10,833 bases of DNA from Legionellaceae bacterium (GTDB lineage Bacteria; Pseudomonadota; Gammaproteobacteria; Legionellales; Legionellaceae): assembly GCA_030696465.1 (NCBI GenBank), contig JAUYSE010000102.1, forward strand, positions 1 through 10,833, read 5' to 3'. The translations under genes and the position numbers were made by a program. Shown here piece by piece: positions 1-7,187 of the stretch (position 1 is its first letter; every line of letters begins with the position of its first letter). The notes beneath the pieces are model-generated. The model did no database searches. It saw only the letters and a list, made by a program, of their open reading frames with translations, and was not told the origin of the DNA.

Positions 1-639
1 CTCAGTGAAGATATCGTTTTTGATTATATGTGTTGTCAAGAAGAGGCGAAGCAAGACAGCAGTTTAAAAGCGCCTTGTTTCCGTGACATGATGGAATATG
101 CGGACGATGTTTTAAAGGGAGTAGCGGCGGCACCTACGCAAGTTGTTGGCATTACTGCCAACGAAAATACTTTGGAGCCGCAGGGCTCGGGATCTTCTGA
201 TAGTGATACTTCACCAAGTGCTACAAATAAGCAATCTAAAAAAACCGCAGTACCTAAGGATAATATCCCCATTCCTGAAACATTAGAAGACTTGAAAACT
301 GCCTTATGCGGATTGTTACAAGGGTATTTAAATAAACGTGTGTCGCATATTAATGATAAGTCCATCAAAGTTACTGCGCGTACTTTCTTTTTTCGGAGTA
401 CGAATGTTACACGAGACAAAGCACGCGATGTGTATACACTACAAAAAAATATAAAAGCGGAATCGGATCCAAAAAAACTAGTAAAGTTACTAGAGGATGC
501 CATCCTAAAAAATACCAAGTTACAAGAAAGTATCCGTCATCTACCCTTTATGAAAAGTGCTTTGTCAAGGACGTTGGAAACAGCAAATTTCTTATGTAAA
601 AATTTTGTAGAAAAGTATCCGCCCGCACCGTCCGTTTAA
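1..639 (+). CDS. 3' part of an unrecognised helical protein (5' end outside window)
   Basis: The reading frame is open from base 1 to a TAA at 637-639, so the gene very probably starts upstream. The first ATG (28) has no Shine-Dalgarno sequence and is preceded by nine sense codons. I do not recognise the family. About 40 residues in there is a low-complexity linker rich in Ser, Asp, Thr and Lys (about nucleotides 175-260). It is followed by a mostly helical, Lys-rich C-terminal domain of about 120 residues containing TLEDLKTALCGLLQGYL and a Leu-rich stretch around nucleotides 480-600. No signal peptide or membrane segment is visible in this part. A two-part protein with a disordered linker would suit an effector or a multidomain cytoplasmic protein, but nothing here proves that. 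The gene is followed by a possible hairpin terminator (646-701). Confidence 0.7.
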   Translation, partial: LSEDIVFDYMCCQEEAKQDSSLKAPCFRDMMEYADDVLKGVAAAPTQVVGITANENTLEPQGSGSSDSDTSPSATNKQSKKTAVPKDNIPIPETLEDLKTALCGLLQGYLNKRVSHINDKSIKVTARTFFFRSTNVTRDKARDVYTLQKNIKAESDPKKLVKLLEDAILKNTKLQESIRHLPFMKSALSRTLETANFLCKNFVEKYPPAPSV

Positions 640-645
640 AAAAGC

Positions 646-701
646 CTGCCTAACCCTTATGGTCACTGCCATTAAGTTAAGGCAGAAGGAGTTTTTATTT
701 T
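646..701 (+). terminator. Possible intrinsic terminator or palindromic repeat after the first gene
   Basis: CTGCCTAAC (646-654) pairs with GTTAAGGCAG (676-685) with one bulged base. Inside it TTATGG pairs with CCATTAA, also with one bulge, which gives a long imperfect hairpin 7 bp after the stop codon. A T-rich run (TTTTTATTTT, 692-701) follows 6 bases later. The gap between stem and T-run is longer than in a classic terminator, so the hairpin could instead be a mobile palindromic repeat. Confidence 0.4.
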
Positions 702-704
702 AAC

Positions 705-732
705 CAACTGTGGTTGCTTATTACCACAGTTG
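705..732. repeat. Perfect 10-bp hairpin
   Basis: CAACTGTGGT (705-714) and ACCACAGTTG (723-732) are exact reverse complements around an 8-base loop. No T-run follows on the plus strand. It lies directly after the T-rich run at 692-701. Confidence 0.5.
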
Positions 733-747
733 TCTTCCCGGGATTTA

Positions 748-782
748 GGGCTGCTTGGCGAGCGTGCGAGCCTTAGCAGACC
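748..782. repeat. Imperfect hairpin in the intergenic repeat cluster
   Basis: GGGCTGCT-T-GGC (748-759) faces GCC-TT-AGCAGACC (770-782) across a 10-base loop, with one small internal loop and one mismatch. Similarity between the arms continues weakly outwards. It looks like a decayed palindromic repeat rather than a coding or tRNA structure. Confidence 0.35.
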
Positions 783-833
783 TTAATGCCCTGTCTCTTG
801 GTCACATCTATATCCTGAGCAGATAATAAAATA

Positions 834-986
834 GCACGTCATTTCGAGCCAGTTTTAATACAGAAAAGAACCACAGAGAATTCTGCGAGAAATCTCCTGC
901 AGACAGATCGATCCCAGCAGCAAGGAGATCCCTCGCGGAATTTTCAGAGAATTTAACTTAATTCAAACTGGCTCGGGATGACGTGC
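834..986. repeat. 153-bp nested palindromic intergenic element, terminator-like
   Basis: The outer arms 834-855 and 965-986 are 22-base inverted repeats matching at 20 of 22 positions. The two differences (TT facing GG) would still form G·U pairs in RNA. An inner pair, 878-898 and 923-943, is a second inverted repeat of 21 bases with four differences. A run of seven T follows the right arm (987-993), and the left flank is A/T-rich on the opposite strand, so the element could terminate transcription from both sides. The ends contain CGTCATTTCGAGC and GCTCGGGATGACG, which resemble widespread palindromic repeats of host-associated bacteria. That resemblance is from memory, not a search. Confidence 0.7.
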
Positions 987-1045
987 TTTTTTTAATCAAA
1001 TTGACACATAGAAGGGTAATTAAAAATCTTGGAGACATAGCTGAT

Positions 1046-1100
1046 CTAGTGACTTTTAAAAAGTCACTGGATTACCTCACTTCGTTCGGAATGACGACGT
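1046..1100. repeat. Hairpin plus half palindromic element ending in GGAATGACG
   Basis: AGTGACTTTT (1048-1057) and AAAAGTCACT (1059-1068) are exact reverse complements separated by one base. The dyad extends to 1046-1070 with one wobble. The following bases to 1100 end in TTCGGAATGACGACGT, which resembles the right end of the 834-986 element (TCGGGATGACGTGC). I read this as a degraded member of the same repeat class. The short open frame that crosses it (983-1177) is treated as chance. Confidence 0.45.
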
Positions 1101-1138
1101 TTAGATGGGATCGTCCTGGGGTTATACACGTATTAGTC

Positions 1139-1167
1139 TTGACCCAAGGCATCCTGCCTGATAGTGT
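1139..1167 (+). promoter_or_regulatory. Weak candidate promoter for the exporter operon
   Basis: TTGACC (1139-1144) is followed after 17 bases by TAGTGT (1162-1167), 46 bp upstream of the adaptor ATG. The -35 is good but the -10 matches the consensus at only three of six positions. A better -10 (GATAAT, 1173-1178) has no convincing -35 at the right distance. It is listed because the operon needs a promoter here and no better one is visible. Confidence 0.25.
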
Positions 1168-1212
1168 TCGTAGATAATACAAACATTCTGACCCTATCAC
1201 GGCACTCCCCTT

Positions 1213-2043
1213 ATGCGTAAATTTGCTTTACTATTTTTTGTCCTTATCTTGAGCGCTTGTAAAGAAAGAGCCCCTCAATACAATGGCTACATCGATGCAG
1301 ATTTAACCTATCTTTCCAGTGATTTTGCGGGACGCCTCACCAATTTGTTGGTGCATCGAGGAGAAATGGTGCCTCAAAATAAGTTGTTATTTAAAGCGGA
1401 GCAGACCAGTGAGCACTTTAATGTAAAGAGCGGTCGATTTGGCAAAGATAGCCTCATTGCACAGCGCAAAGAGGTAATAGACCAACTACATTATGCCGAA
1501 ATTAACTATAATCGTACGCTGCAGATGCGTAAACAAAATGCGGCCAGCCAGAATGATTTGGATGTTGCAAAGCAGAATCTAGATGTTCTTAAAAATCAAC
1601 AGGTTTCATTGGATTTTCAGATTAAAAGCAGTCAGGTGGATATCGCCAACCAAAAATGGAAAGTAGCGCGTAAAATGGGTTATGCGCCAGATGCAGGTAT
1701 TATTTTTGATACTTACTTTACGCAAGATGAATATGTGCAAGCAGGGCAGCCCATATTAGCACTGATTACCGGGAAAAATATTAAGGTGGTTTTTTTTGTG
1801 TCTGAGAAAGAACTTAGCAAAATTGCTTTAAATAAAAAAGTAACGATATCCAGCGATGGCAATCCCAAGTTAGCAGTAGGTACTATTCGCTATATTTCCA
1901 ATACTGCGCAGTATACTTCGCCTCTTATTTATTCACGCGAAGATCGTCAATCTTTAGTTTTTCGAGTAGAAGCAGGGATTGATAATCCAAATTTGAATCA
2001 ATTGCATCTGGGGCAACCGATTTCGTTGGAAGTTGCTCTATGA
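1213..2043 (+). CDS. HlyD-family periplasmic adaptor, predicted lipoprotein (ABC exporter)
   Basis: This 276-residue protein is the membrane-fusion subunit that should bridge the ABC permease in the inner membrane and the outer-membrane channel encoded downstream. Residues 1-16 form a lipoprotein signal ending in the lipobox LSAC (Cys16), which supports the chosen ATG although no Shine-Dalgarno sequence precedes it. Residues about 24-65 form the first half of a biotinyl-lipoyl-like domain (YIDADLTYLSSDFAGRLTNL). Residues about 80-155 form an alpha-helical coiled-coil hairpin (RKQNAASQNDLDVAKQNLDV). Residues about 160-276 return through the lipoyl half into a beta-barrel region. It resembles YbhG/YhiI-type adaptors but is short. 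The residue after the lipidated Cys is Lys, not the Asp expected for inner-membrane retention under the E. coli Lol rule. Its stop overlaps the next start (ATGA). The transported substrate is unknown. Confidence 0.88.
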   Translation: MRKFALLFFVLILSACKERAPQYNGYIDADLTYLSSDFAGRLTNLLVHRGEMVPQNKLLFKAEQTSEHFNVKSGRFGKDSLIAQRKEVIDQLHYAEINYNRTLQMRKQNAASQNDLDVAKQNLDVLKNQQVSLDFQIKSSQVDIANQKWKVARKMGYAPDAGIIFDTYFTQDEYVQAGQPILALITGKNIKVVFFVSEKELSKIALNKKVTISSDGNPKLAVGTIRYISNTAQYTSPLIYSREDRQSLVFRVEAGIDNPNLNQLHLGQPISLEVAL

Positions 2044-2942
2044 GTGATTGGGCTATTGATATCCAAGGTATCAGCAAAGTATTTAACCATAAAACCGTAG
2101 TGGATAAAGTCTTTCTGCAAGTAAAACGAGGCTCAGTATTTGGTTTCTTGGGTTCCAATGGTAGCGGAAAAACAACGATGATTCGGATGATTTGTGGCCT
2201 ACTTACCCCCAGTGAGGGCACAGGGCACTGCCTTGGCTATGATATTCGAACCCAATCCGCTGAAATTAAAATGAAAATTGGCTATATGCCACAAAAGTTT
2301 AGTTTATATAGTGGCTTGACGGTCTATGAAAACTTACAATTCTTTGCGGATGTATATCAAGTCCCGGTGCCCAAGCAAGCCATTGTTGCGGTGATGGAAG
2401 ATTTAGAGCTGAGCCCTTATCGAGATATCCGTGCCGATAATTTATCGGGCGGGTGGAAGCAACGCTTAACGTTGGCCTGTTGCATATTACATAAACCAGA
2501 ATTACTCTTTCTGGATGAGCCAACGGCAGGGGTTGATCCAAAAGCCCGCAAAGATTTTTGGAATTACTTATATAAAATTTCAATACGTGATGGGACGACG
2601 GTGTTAGTGACTACACATTACATGGATGAAGCGGAAAAATGCACTGACTTAGCCTATATTAATTTAGGTAAACTGCTATATTCAGGAACCACCCGCGACT
2701 TAGTCCCGTTTTCTCAAGTTAAAACTTATGTGCTGGAAGCCGATCGAGAAGTGATTAATCGTGTCAGTACAGAAATATCACAGGCGTATCCAGGGTTATT
2801 AGTGTCCTTGGTGAACAATGATTTACGCGTATCTTCTGCAAATGCGGCACTTTTAGCGCAATGTATACAGCACTTCAATGATTATGTTTTTAAGGAAGTG
2901 TCTCCGAGCTTTGAAGAAGTTTTTATTGGATTGATGAATTAA
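2040..2942 (+). CDS. ABC exporter ATP-binding protein (ABC-2 / YbhF-like)
   Basis: This cytoplasmic ATPase powers the exporter. Its 300 residues contain one complete nucleotide-binding domain: Walker A GSNGSGKT (38-45), Q-loop Gln85 (GYMPQKFSLY), signature LSGGW (135-139), Walker B LLFLDE (155-160), D-loop around 164-168 and H-loop His193. The signature reads LSGGWKQRL, as in YbhF-type drug/export ATPases rather than the commoner LSGGM/LSGGQ forms. The last 90 residues form a C-terminal extension typical of the CcmA/DrrA/YbhF class. Unlike YbhF, which has two ATPase domains in one chain, this protein has one and should act as a homodimer. Its start overlaps the adaptor stop by 4 bases and its stop overlaps the permease start by 1 base, so translation is probably coupled. 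Confidence 0.94.
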   Translation: MSDWAIDIQGISKVFNHKTVVDKVFLQVKRGSVFGFLGSNGSGKTTMIRMICGLLTPSEGTGHCLGYDIRTQSAEIKMKIGYMPQKFSLYSGLTVYENLQFFADVYQVPVPKQAIVAVMEDLELSPYRDIRADNLSGGWKQRLTLACCILHKPELLFLDEPTAGVDPKARKDFWNYLYKISIRDGTTVLVTTHYMDEAEKCTDLAYINLGKLLYSGTTRDLVPFSQVKTYVLEADREVINRVSTEISQAYPGLLVSLVNNDLRVSSANAALLAQCIQHFNDYVFKEVSPSFEEVFIGLMN

Positions 2943-4099
2943 TGTTTTTACGTCAACAGAAAGATAAGGTTTCTTTTTCACGTATGGGCGGGCTCATGCG
3001 TAAAGAATTTATTCTGATTTCTCGCGATCGGGGTACGATAGCCATGTTAGTGGTGCTACCCATTATGTTATTGACGGTATTTGGCTTCGCCATTAACCTT
3101 GATCCCAAACACCTACCAACTGCGATTATCAGCTACGATCATTCCCCATTAACGCGAAGTTTTATTAGTGGCTTAGAAACCTCTCATTATTTTAAGATTA
3201 TCGATACCAACATAGACGCACAAAGTGCTCAACAAAAGCTACGAAGTGGTCGTATAAGTTTTGTGCTCACCATTCCAGCCAACTTTACGCGAAAGTTTAT
3301 TCGTGGCGAAAACCCACAACTACTCGTTGAAATGGATGGTTCTGATCCCGGTAGTAGTGCCTCTGCATTAGGTAGTGTACAGCCTATTTTAAACGCCGCT
3401 TTGCAGCAGTTTAGCCAGCGCGGGCTTTCTGTCAGTCCCGTTAATGGTTTTAGTCAAACCGTCAATTTAACCACGCATCGGTTGTATAATGAATCCAATA
3501 TTAGCGCCTTTAATATTGTGCCGGGATTGATAGGGGTGTTGCTCACCTTAACTATGGTGATGTTAACCGCGACCGCAATTACGACGGAGTTTGAGTCGGG
3601 GACCATGGAGATGCTCTTAAGTACGCCTTTACGTCCGATTGAGATTATTCTAGGCAAAATTATTCCCTACATTGTATTAGGATATATACAGCTTACGAGT
3701 ATTCTTATTTTTGGCAAATTACTGATTCATATTCCTATCGAAGGGAGTTTATTTTTACTCTATCTTTCAGCGGCGCCTTTTATTGTAGCAAATTTGATGG
3801 TGGGGATGATTTTTTCTACGTTGGCAAAAACGCCGATGCAAGCCACGCAGTTAAGTACTTTTTATCAACTACCTTCTATGTTTTTATCCGGATATATTTT
3901 TTCATTTTATGGAATGCCAGCATGGGCGCGTATGATAGGCTCGTGTCTTCCTATGACCTATTTTATGCGCATTACACGCGGTATTATGTTGAAAGGAAAC
4001 GAATGGCATCAAGTGCTACCTAATATTTTACCCATTGTATTGATAGCATCTGTCTTAGTTATACTGACCAAAATGGTCTTTAGAAAAACATTGGATTAG
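2942..4099 (+). CDS. ABC-2 family exporter permease (YbhS/YbhR-like)
   Basis: This 385-residue inner-membrane subunit has the classic ABC-2 export layout. TM1 is at about residues 33-52, followed by a large periplasmic domain (about 53-188). Five further hydrophobic segments lie at about 192-214, 237-260, 268-292, 304-322 and 357-379. The conserved cytoplasmic motif EFESGTMEMLLSTPL (216-230) marks the loop after TM2, and FLSGYIF (314-320) is the usual late-TM motif. The first ATG shares one base with the ATPase stop (TAATG). Met15 or Met19 are possible alternative starts, because the first 14 residues are charged and lack homology-like features. Only one permease is encoded where E. coli has two (ybhS and ybhR), so a homodimer is expected. 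The outer-membrane factor begins 13 bases downstream. Confidence 0.93.
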   Translation: MFLRQQKDKVSFSRMGGLMRKEFILISRDRGTIAMLVVLPIMLLTVFGFAINLDPKHLPTAIISYDHSPLTRSFISGLETSHYFKIIDTNIDAQSAQQKLRSGRISFVLTIPANFTRKFIRGENPQLLVEMDGSDPGSSASALGSVQPILNAALQQFSQRGLSVSPVNGFSQTVNLTTHRLYNESNISAFNIVPGLIGVLLTLTMVMLTATAITTEFESGTMEMLLSTPLRPIEIILGKIIPYIVLGYIQLTSILIFGKLLIHIPIEGSLFLLYLSAAPFIVANLMVGMIFSTLAKTPMQATQLSTFYQLPSMFLSGYIFSFYGMPAWARMIGSCLPMTYFMRITRGIMLKGNEWHQVLPNILPIVLIASVLVILTKMVFRKTLD

Positions 4100-4112
4100 G
4101 GGTTGTGAGCGG

Positions 4113-5558
4113 ATGAAATTACGTATAATTACTGGTGTTTCGTTACTCTACATACTTGGAGGTTGTTCTACAACATTACCACCGCATAAGTCCTCCGATT
4201 TAAAAGCGCCCAGCATGATGAGAGGTGGGGTTCCAGTTCGTCATCAAGCAGAAGATCTGCGCCGGATGAGCTGGTGGAAAAAAATGCATGATCCCGTATT
4301 AGATCGTTTAATTCAAGAAGCATTAGCAAACAACAATCAAATTCAAGCCGCACAAGCGAATATTTTACAAGCGCAAGCACAACTACAAGCAGCGCGCTTT
4401 GCCTGGTTGCCGACACTCGGGGCCACGGGAGGCGGAGTGGTGGGAGGTGGCTGGGATAGTGATTTTACCTCAGAGCGACCGGCACTACAGAATTTAGGAT
4501 TGACGAGAACCGGTAACATCCATTTTAAGGGCTATTATACGGGATTTGTGCCGAAGTACACGCTGAATATACTGCAAAATATAGAACAAGAAAAATTTGC
4601 GAAAGCTTCGTTAGAAGTACAGAAGGCTACTTATCAATCTGTAAAACTCAGTGTGATTGGTCAGGTGAGTGGTTCTTACTTTATGTTATTGGGCCAAAAA
4701 GAGCAGTTGCGCCTTCAGGCACAACTGATTCGTGATCTCAAAAAAGTGCGTCAGTTAGAAGGGGTCCGATTTAAAGATGGTGCCAGTGATAACGCCACGG
4801 TTCTGAGTTTTGATCGGCAAATTGCAAGCAATGAAGCAAATATGCCAACAACAGAGAATAGTATCGCGCAAACGGAAAATGCCATTCAGCTGTTATTAAA
4901 TCGTAATCCTGCCCCCATTGTGACGCATGGAGATATAAATAGACTGTCCGTTCGAGGGCTCATTCCTGCCAATGTACCTTCTGCTGTATTAAAAAATAGA
5001 CCTGATTTGATGATAGCACAAGAGAATTTAAAAATGTCGGAGGCCAATGTGGGGTTGGCATACGCAGCTTTTTTCCCCACCATTCCAATTACGGGGCTAT
5101 TGGGGAGATCGTCTTTTGAATTATCGCACTTATTAAAATTAAGCACGGCACTGTGGTTTGTGGATGCGAGCGCCTCTATGCCACTCCTAAATGGGATGAA
5201 TTACGCACAGATTAAGGCTGCCAAGGCCGGATTCCAAGCGGCATTTTACACCTATCTACAAACACTAAAATCTGTTTTTGCCGATGTAGATAATAGTCTA
5301 ACGAACCAACAAAAAATGAATAAAGCATACGAGTATCAATTAAAAGCGCTACAGGCCTCGCAAAATGCATACCGCCTTGCAGTTGCACGTTATAAGGCTG
5401 GTGCCAAAGATTACCGCGATGTGGCCAATGCGCAAGTGAGTGTTGATTCCGCTCAATTGACGTTTAATCTTGCCAAGATGCAACAATTGGATGCTATTGT
5501 TCAGGTGTATCAAGCATTGGCAGGGGGATATGAGGTTTCTCCGTCGAATACATTGTAA
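4113..5558 (+). CDS. TolC/NodT-family outer-membrane efflux lipoprotein
   Basis: This is the outer-membrane channel that should complete the tripartite exporter. The 481-residue protein starts with a lipoprotein signal ending in LGGC (Cys18, followed by Ser-Thr, consistent with outer-membrane sorting). The first OEP repeat begins with WWKKMHDPVLDRLIQEAL (54-71), the NodT-family hallmark, and runs into long Ala/Gln-rich helices. The second repeat begins around VLKNRPDLMIAQENLK (292-307), with the conserved RPD at 296-298 and the strand-forming FFPTIPITG after it. The C-terminal helix contains YRLAVARYKAGAKDYRDVANAQ. The length is usual for the family. It lies 13 bp after the permease gene. No terminator hairpin is visible before ndk, so some read-through into ndk is possible. 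Confidence 0.93.
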   Translation: MKLRIITGVSLLYILGGCSTTLPPHKSSDLKAPSMMRGGVPVRHQAEDLRRMSWWKKMHDPVLDRLIQEALANNNQIQAAQANILQAQAQLQAARFAWLPTLGATGGGVVGGGWDSDFTSERPALQNLGLTRTGNIHFKGYYTGFVPKYTLNILQNIEQEKFAKASLEVQKATYQSVKLSVIGQVSGSYFMLLGQKEQLRLQAQLIRDLKKVRQLEGVRFKDGASDNATVLSFDRQIASNEANMPTTENSIAQTENAIQLLLNRNPAPIVTHGDINRLSVRGLIPANVPSAVLKNRPDLMIAQENLKMSEANVGLAYAAFFPTIPITGLLGRSSFELSHLLKLSTALWFVDASASMPLLNGMNYAQIKAAKAGFQAAFYTYLQTLKSVFADVDNSLTNQQKMNKAYEYQLKALQASQNAYRLAVARYKAGAKDYRDVANAQVSVDSAQLTFNLAKMQQLDAIVQVYQALAGGYEVSPSNTL

Positions 5559-5580
5559 TTTTTATTTCCTTTGGTATAAT
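5553..5580 (+). promoter_or_regulatory. Extended -10 promoter for ndk-rlmN
   Basis: TATAAT (5575-5580) is a perfect -10 preceded by TG at -15/-14 (TGGTATAAT). A TTGTAA -35 (5553-5558) lies 16 bp upstream and overlaps the stop codon of the outer-membrane factor. The predicted transcription start is near 5587, about 44 bp before the ndk ATG. A strong ribosome site AAGGGAG (5615-5621) follows. Confidence 0.65.
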
Positions 5581-5630
5581 TCGGTACTTTTTGAAATTTT
5601 TTTTTACCTAATCGAAGGGAGTATTATAAC

Positions 5631-6056
5631 ATGGCCTCTGAAGTAACCTTATCCATTATTAAGCCAGATGCAGTCGCAAAGTCTGTGGTTGGGCAAATTT
5701 CTGCACGTTTTGAAAAAGCAGGTTTACGTATTGTAGCGGCACGCATGATGCATTTGACACGTACACAAGCAGAAGCTTTTTATGAAATACACCGCGCGCG
5801 TCCATTTTTTAAAGATTTAGTCGATTTCATGGTATCTGGACCAGTCATGGTACAAGCATTGGCAGGCGAAAATGCGGTTGAAAAAAATCGTGCTTTAATG
5901 GGTGCTACCAATCCTAAAGAAGCAGAGCCAGGAACCATCCGTGCTGATTTTGCAGATAGCATTGACGCAAATGCGGTACATGGTTCTGATAGTTTAGAAA
6001 ATGCGCGTACAGAAATCGCCTTTTTCTTTCAGCCTAACGAAATCTTTGGGGAATAA
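5631..6056 (+). CDS. ndk: Nucleoside diphosphate kinase
   Basis: Ndk transfers the gamma-phosphate of ATP to nucleoside diphosphates through a phosphohistidine and so balances cytoplasmic NTP and dNTP pools. The 141-residue protein is full length for bacterial Ndk. The N-terminal LSIIKPDAV carries the nucleotide-binding Lys11. The Kpn-type loop and GPVMVQALAGENAV (70-83) follow, then RALMGATNPKEAEPGTIR (87-104). The active-site motif NAVHGSDS has the catalytic His at 117. The start is supported by AAGGGAG 9 bp upstream. rlmN begins 9 bp after the stop, so the two should be cotranscribed; this gene pair is conserved across gammaproteobacteria. Confidence 0.98.
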   Translation: MASEVTLSIIKPDAVAKSVVGQISARFEKAGLRIVAARMMHLTRTQAEAFYEIHRARPFFKDLVDFMVSGPVMVQALAGENAVEKNRALMGATNPKEAEPGTIRADFADSIDANAVHGSDSLENARTEIAFFFQPNEIFGE

Positions 6057-6065
6057 ATTTTAGCT

Positions 6066-7178
6066 ATGCAAGCGCGAGTGAATTTACTGGATTTTTGTTA
6101 TGCGGATTTACGACAATGGCTGCTTTCTATCGGAGAGCAGCCTTTCCGTGCGCAGCAATTGATGCAATGGATCCATCAAGTCGGATTAACCTCATTTACA
6201 GAAATGACCAATTTAAGTAAAGCTTTGCGCGCGCGCTTGACAGAGTTAGCAACCGTTACCTTGCCGAAGATAGTGAGCACACAGGTATCAGAAGACGGCA
6301 CCCACAAATGGTTATTGCAACTTGATTGTGGAAACTGTATTGAAACCGTGTTTATTCCTGAAAAAAACAGGGGAACACTTTGTGTTTCTTCGCAAGTCGG
6401 TTGCGGATTAAACTGTAGTTTTTGCTCTACTGCAAAACAGGGCTTTAATCGTGATTTGTCTATTGCAGAGATTATTGCGCAGGTTTGGGTCGCGGTCCGC
6501 ACCCTCTCGCAACAGGGTGGCGCGCACGATCATCGCGTGACGAATGTGGTGATGATGGGCATGGGTGAACCTTTGTTGAATTTAGACAGAGTAGTGGCCG
6601 CTATGGACATCATGATGCACGACTATGCGTACGGGCTTTCCAAACGACGTGTGACCTTGAGCACCTCTGGATTAGTACCAGAGATGTTGCGGTTACGAGA
6701 GATGAGTCCGGTTTCTTTGGCGGTATCTTTGCATGCCCCCAATGATGCCTTACGCAACGTGTTGGTGCCAGTAAATAAAAAATATCCATTGGCAGAATTG
6801 ATTCCTGTTTGTGCTAATTATTTCCAGGCGGAGCCACGACGAGTAGTGACCTTTGAATACGTTATGCTCAAAGGAGTAAATGACCAAATTGAGCACGCAG
6901 AAGCTTTAGCGAGTTTATTGAAAGAAGTACCCTGCAAAATTAATTTAATTCCTTTTAATCCTTTTCCCTCTGCACCGTATGAGCGATCAGAATTGTCCGC
7001 GATTAATGCTTTTCGAGATATTCTGATGCGTCATGGTTTGAATACCGTGACACGGAAAACGCGCGGAGATGACATTGATGCTGCTTGTGGTCAGTTGGCC
7101 GGCGCATTTCAAGATAAAACATCACGCTCTCGACGTTGGCAAGTGATTGCTGCACAGAAAGATCTTGACGCAGTGTAG
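6066..7178 (+). CDS. rlmN: Dual-specificity 23S rRNA A2503 / tRNA A37 C2-methyltransferase RlmN
   Basis: RlmN is a radical-SAM enzyme that methylates C2 of A2503 in 23S rRNA and A37 in some tRNAs. The 370-residue protein has the expected layout: an N-terminal RNA-binding helical domain (1-90) and a radical-SAM barrel with the CX3CX2C cluster motif (Cys113, Cys117, Cys120 in VGCGLNCSFCSTA). MGMGEPLLN (164-172) is the SAM-binding segment. The two accessory cysteines of the methyl-transfer mechanism are present: Cys341 in DDIDAACGQLAG (the methylated cysteine, Cys355 in E. coli) and Cys106 in RGTLCVSSQ (equivalent to E. coli Cys118). It lies 9 bp after ndk in the same operon. In many gammaproteobacteria pilF or rodZ follows; here the next gene is convergent and ends only 9 bp away. 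Confidence 0.97.
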   Translation: MQARVNLLDFCYADLRQWLLSIGEQPFRAQQLMQWIHQVGLTSFTEMTNLSKALRARLTELATVTLPKIVSTQVSEDGTHKWLLQLDCGNCIETVFIPEKNRGTLCVSSQVGCGLNCSFCSTAKQGFNRDLSIAEIIAQVWVAVRTLSQQGGAHDHRVTNVVMMGMGEPLLNLDRVVAAMDIMMHDYAYGLSKRRVTLSTSGLVPEMLRLREMSPVSLAVSLHAPNDALRNVLVPVNKKYPLAELIPVCANYFQAEPRRVVTFEYVMLKGVNDQIEHAEALASLLKEVPCKINLIPFNPFPSAPYERSELSAINAFRDILMRHGLNTVTRKTRGDDIDAACGQLAGAFQDKTSRSRRWQVIAAQKDLDAV

Positions 7179-7187
7179 AGAACAGTC

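Noticed and set aside
36..518. 160-codon open frame on the minus strand
   Set aside because: It is antisense to the partial gene at 1-639, with an unlikely composition and no promoter or ribosome site.
983..1177. 64-codon open frame on the plus strand
   Set aside because: It starts inside the right arm of the 834-986 palindrome and runs through a hairpin repeat. It has no ribosome site, and the translation looks like read-through of repeat DNA.
640..1212. tRNA, CRISPR array or small structured RNA gene in the intergenic region
   Set aside because: No cloverleaf, no regularly spaced direct repeats and no recognisable RNA family. The structure present is explained by inverted repeats.
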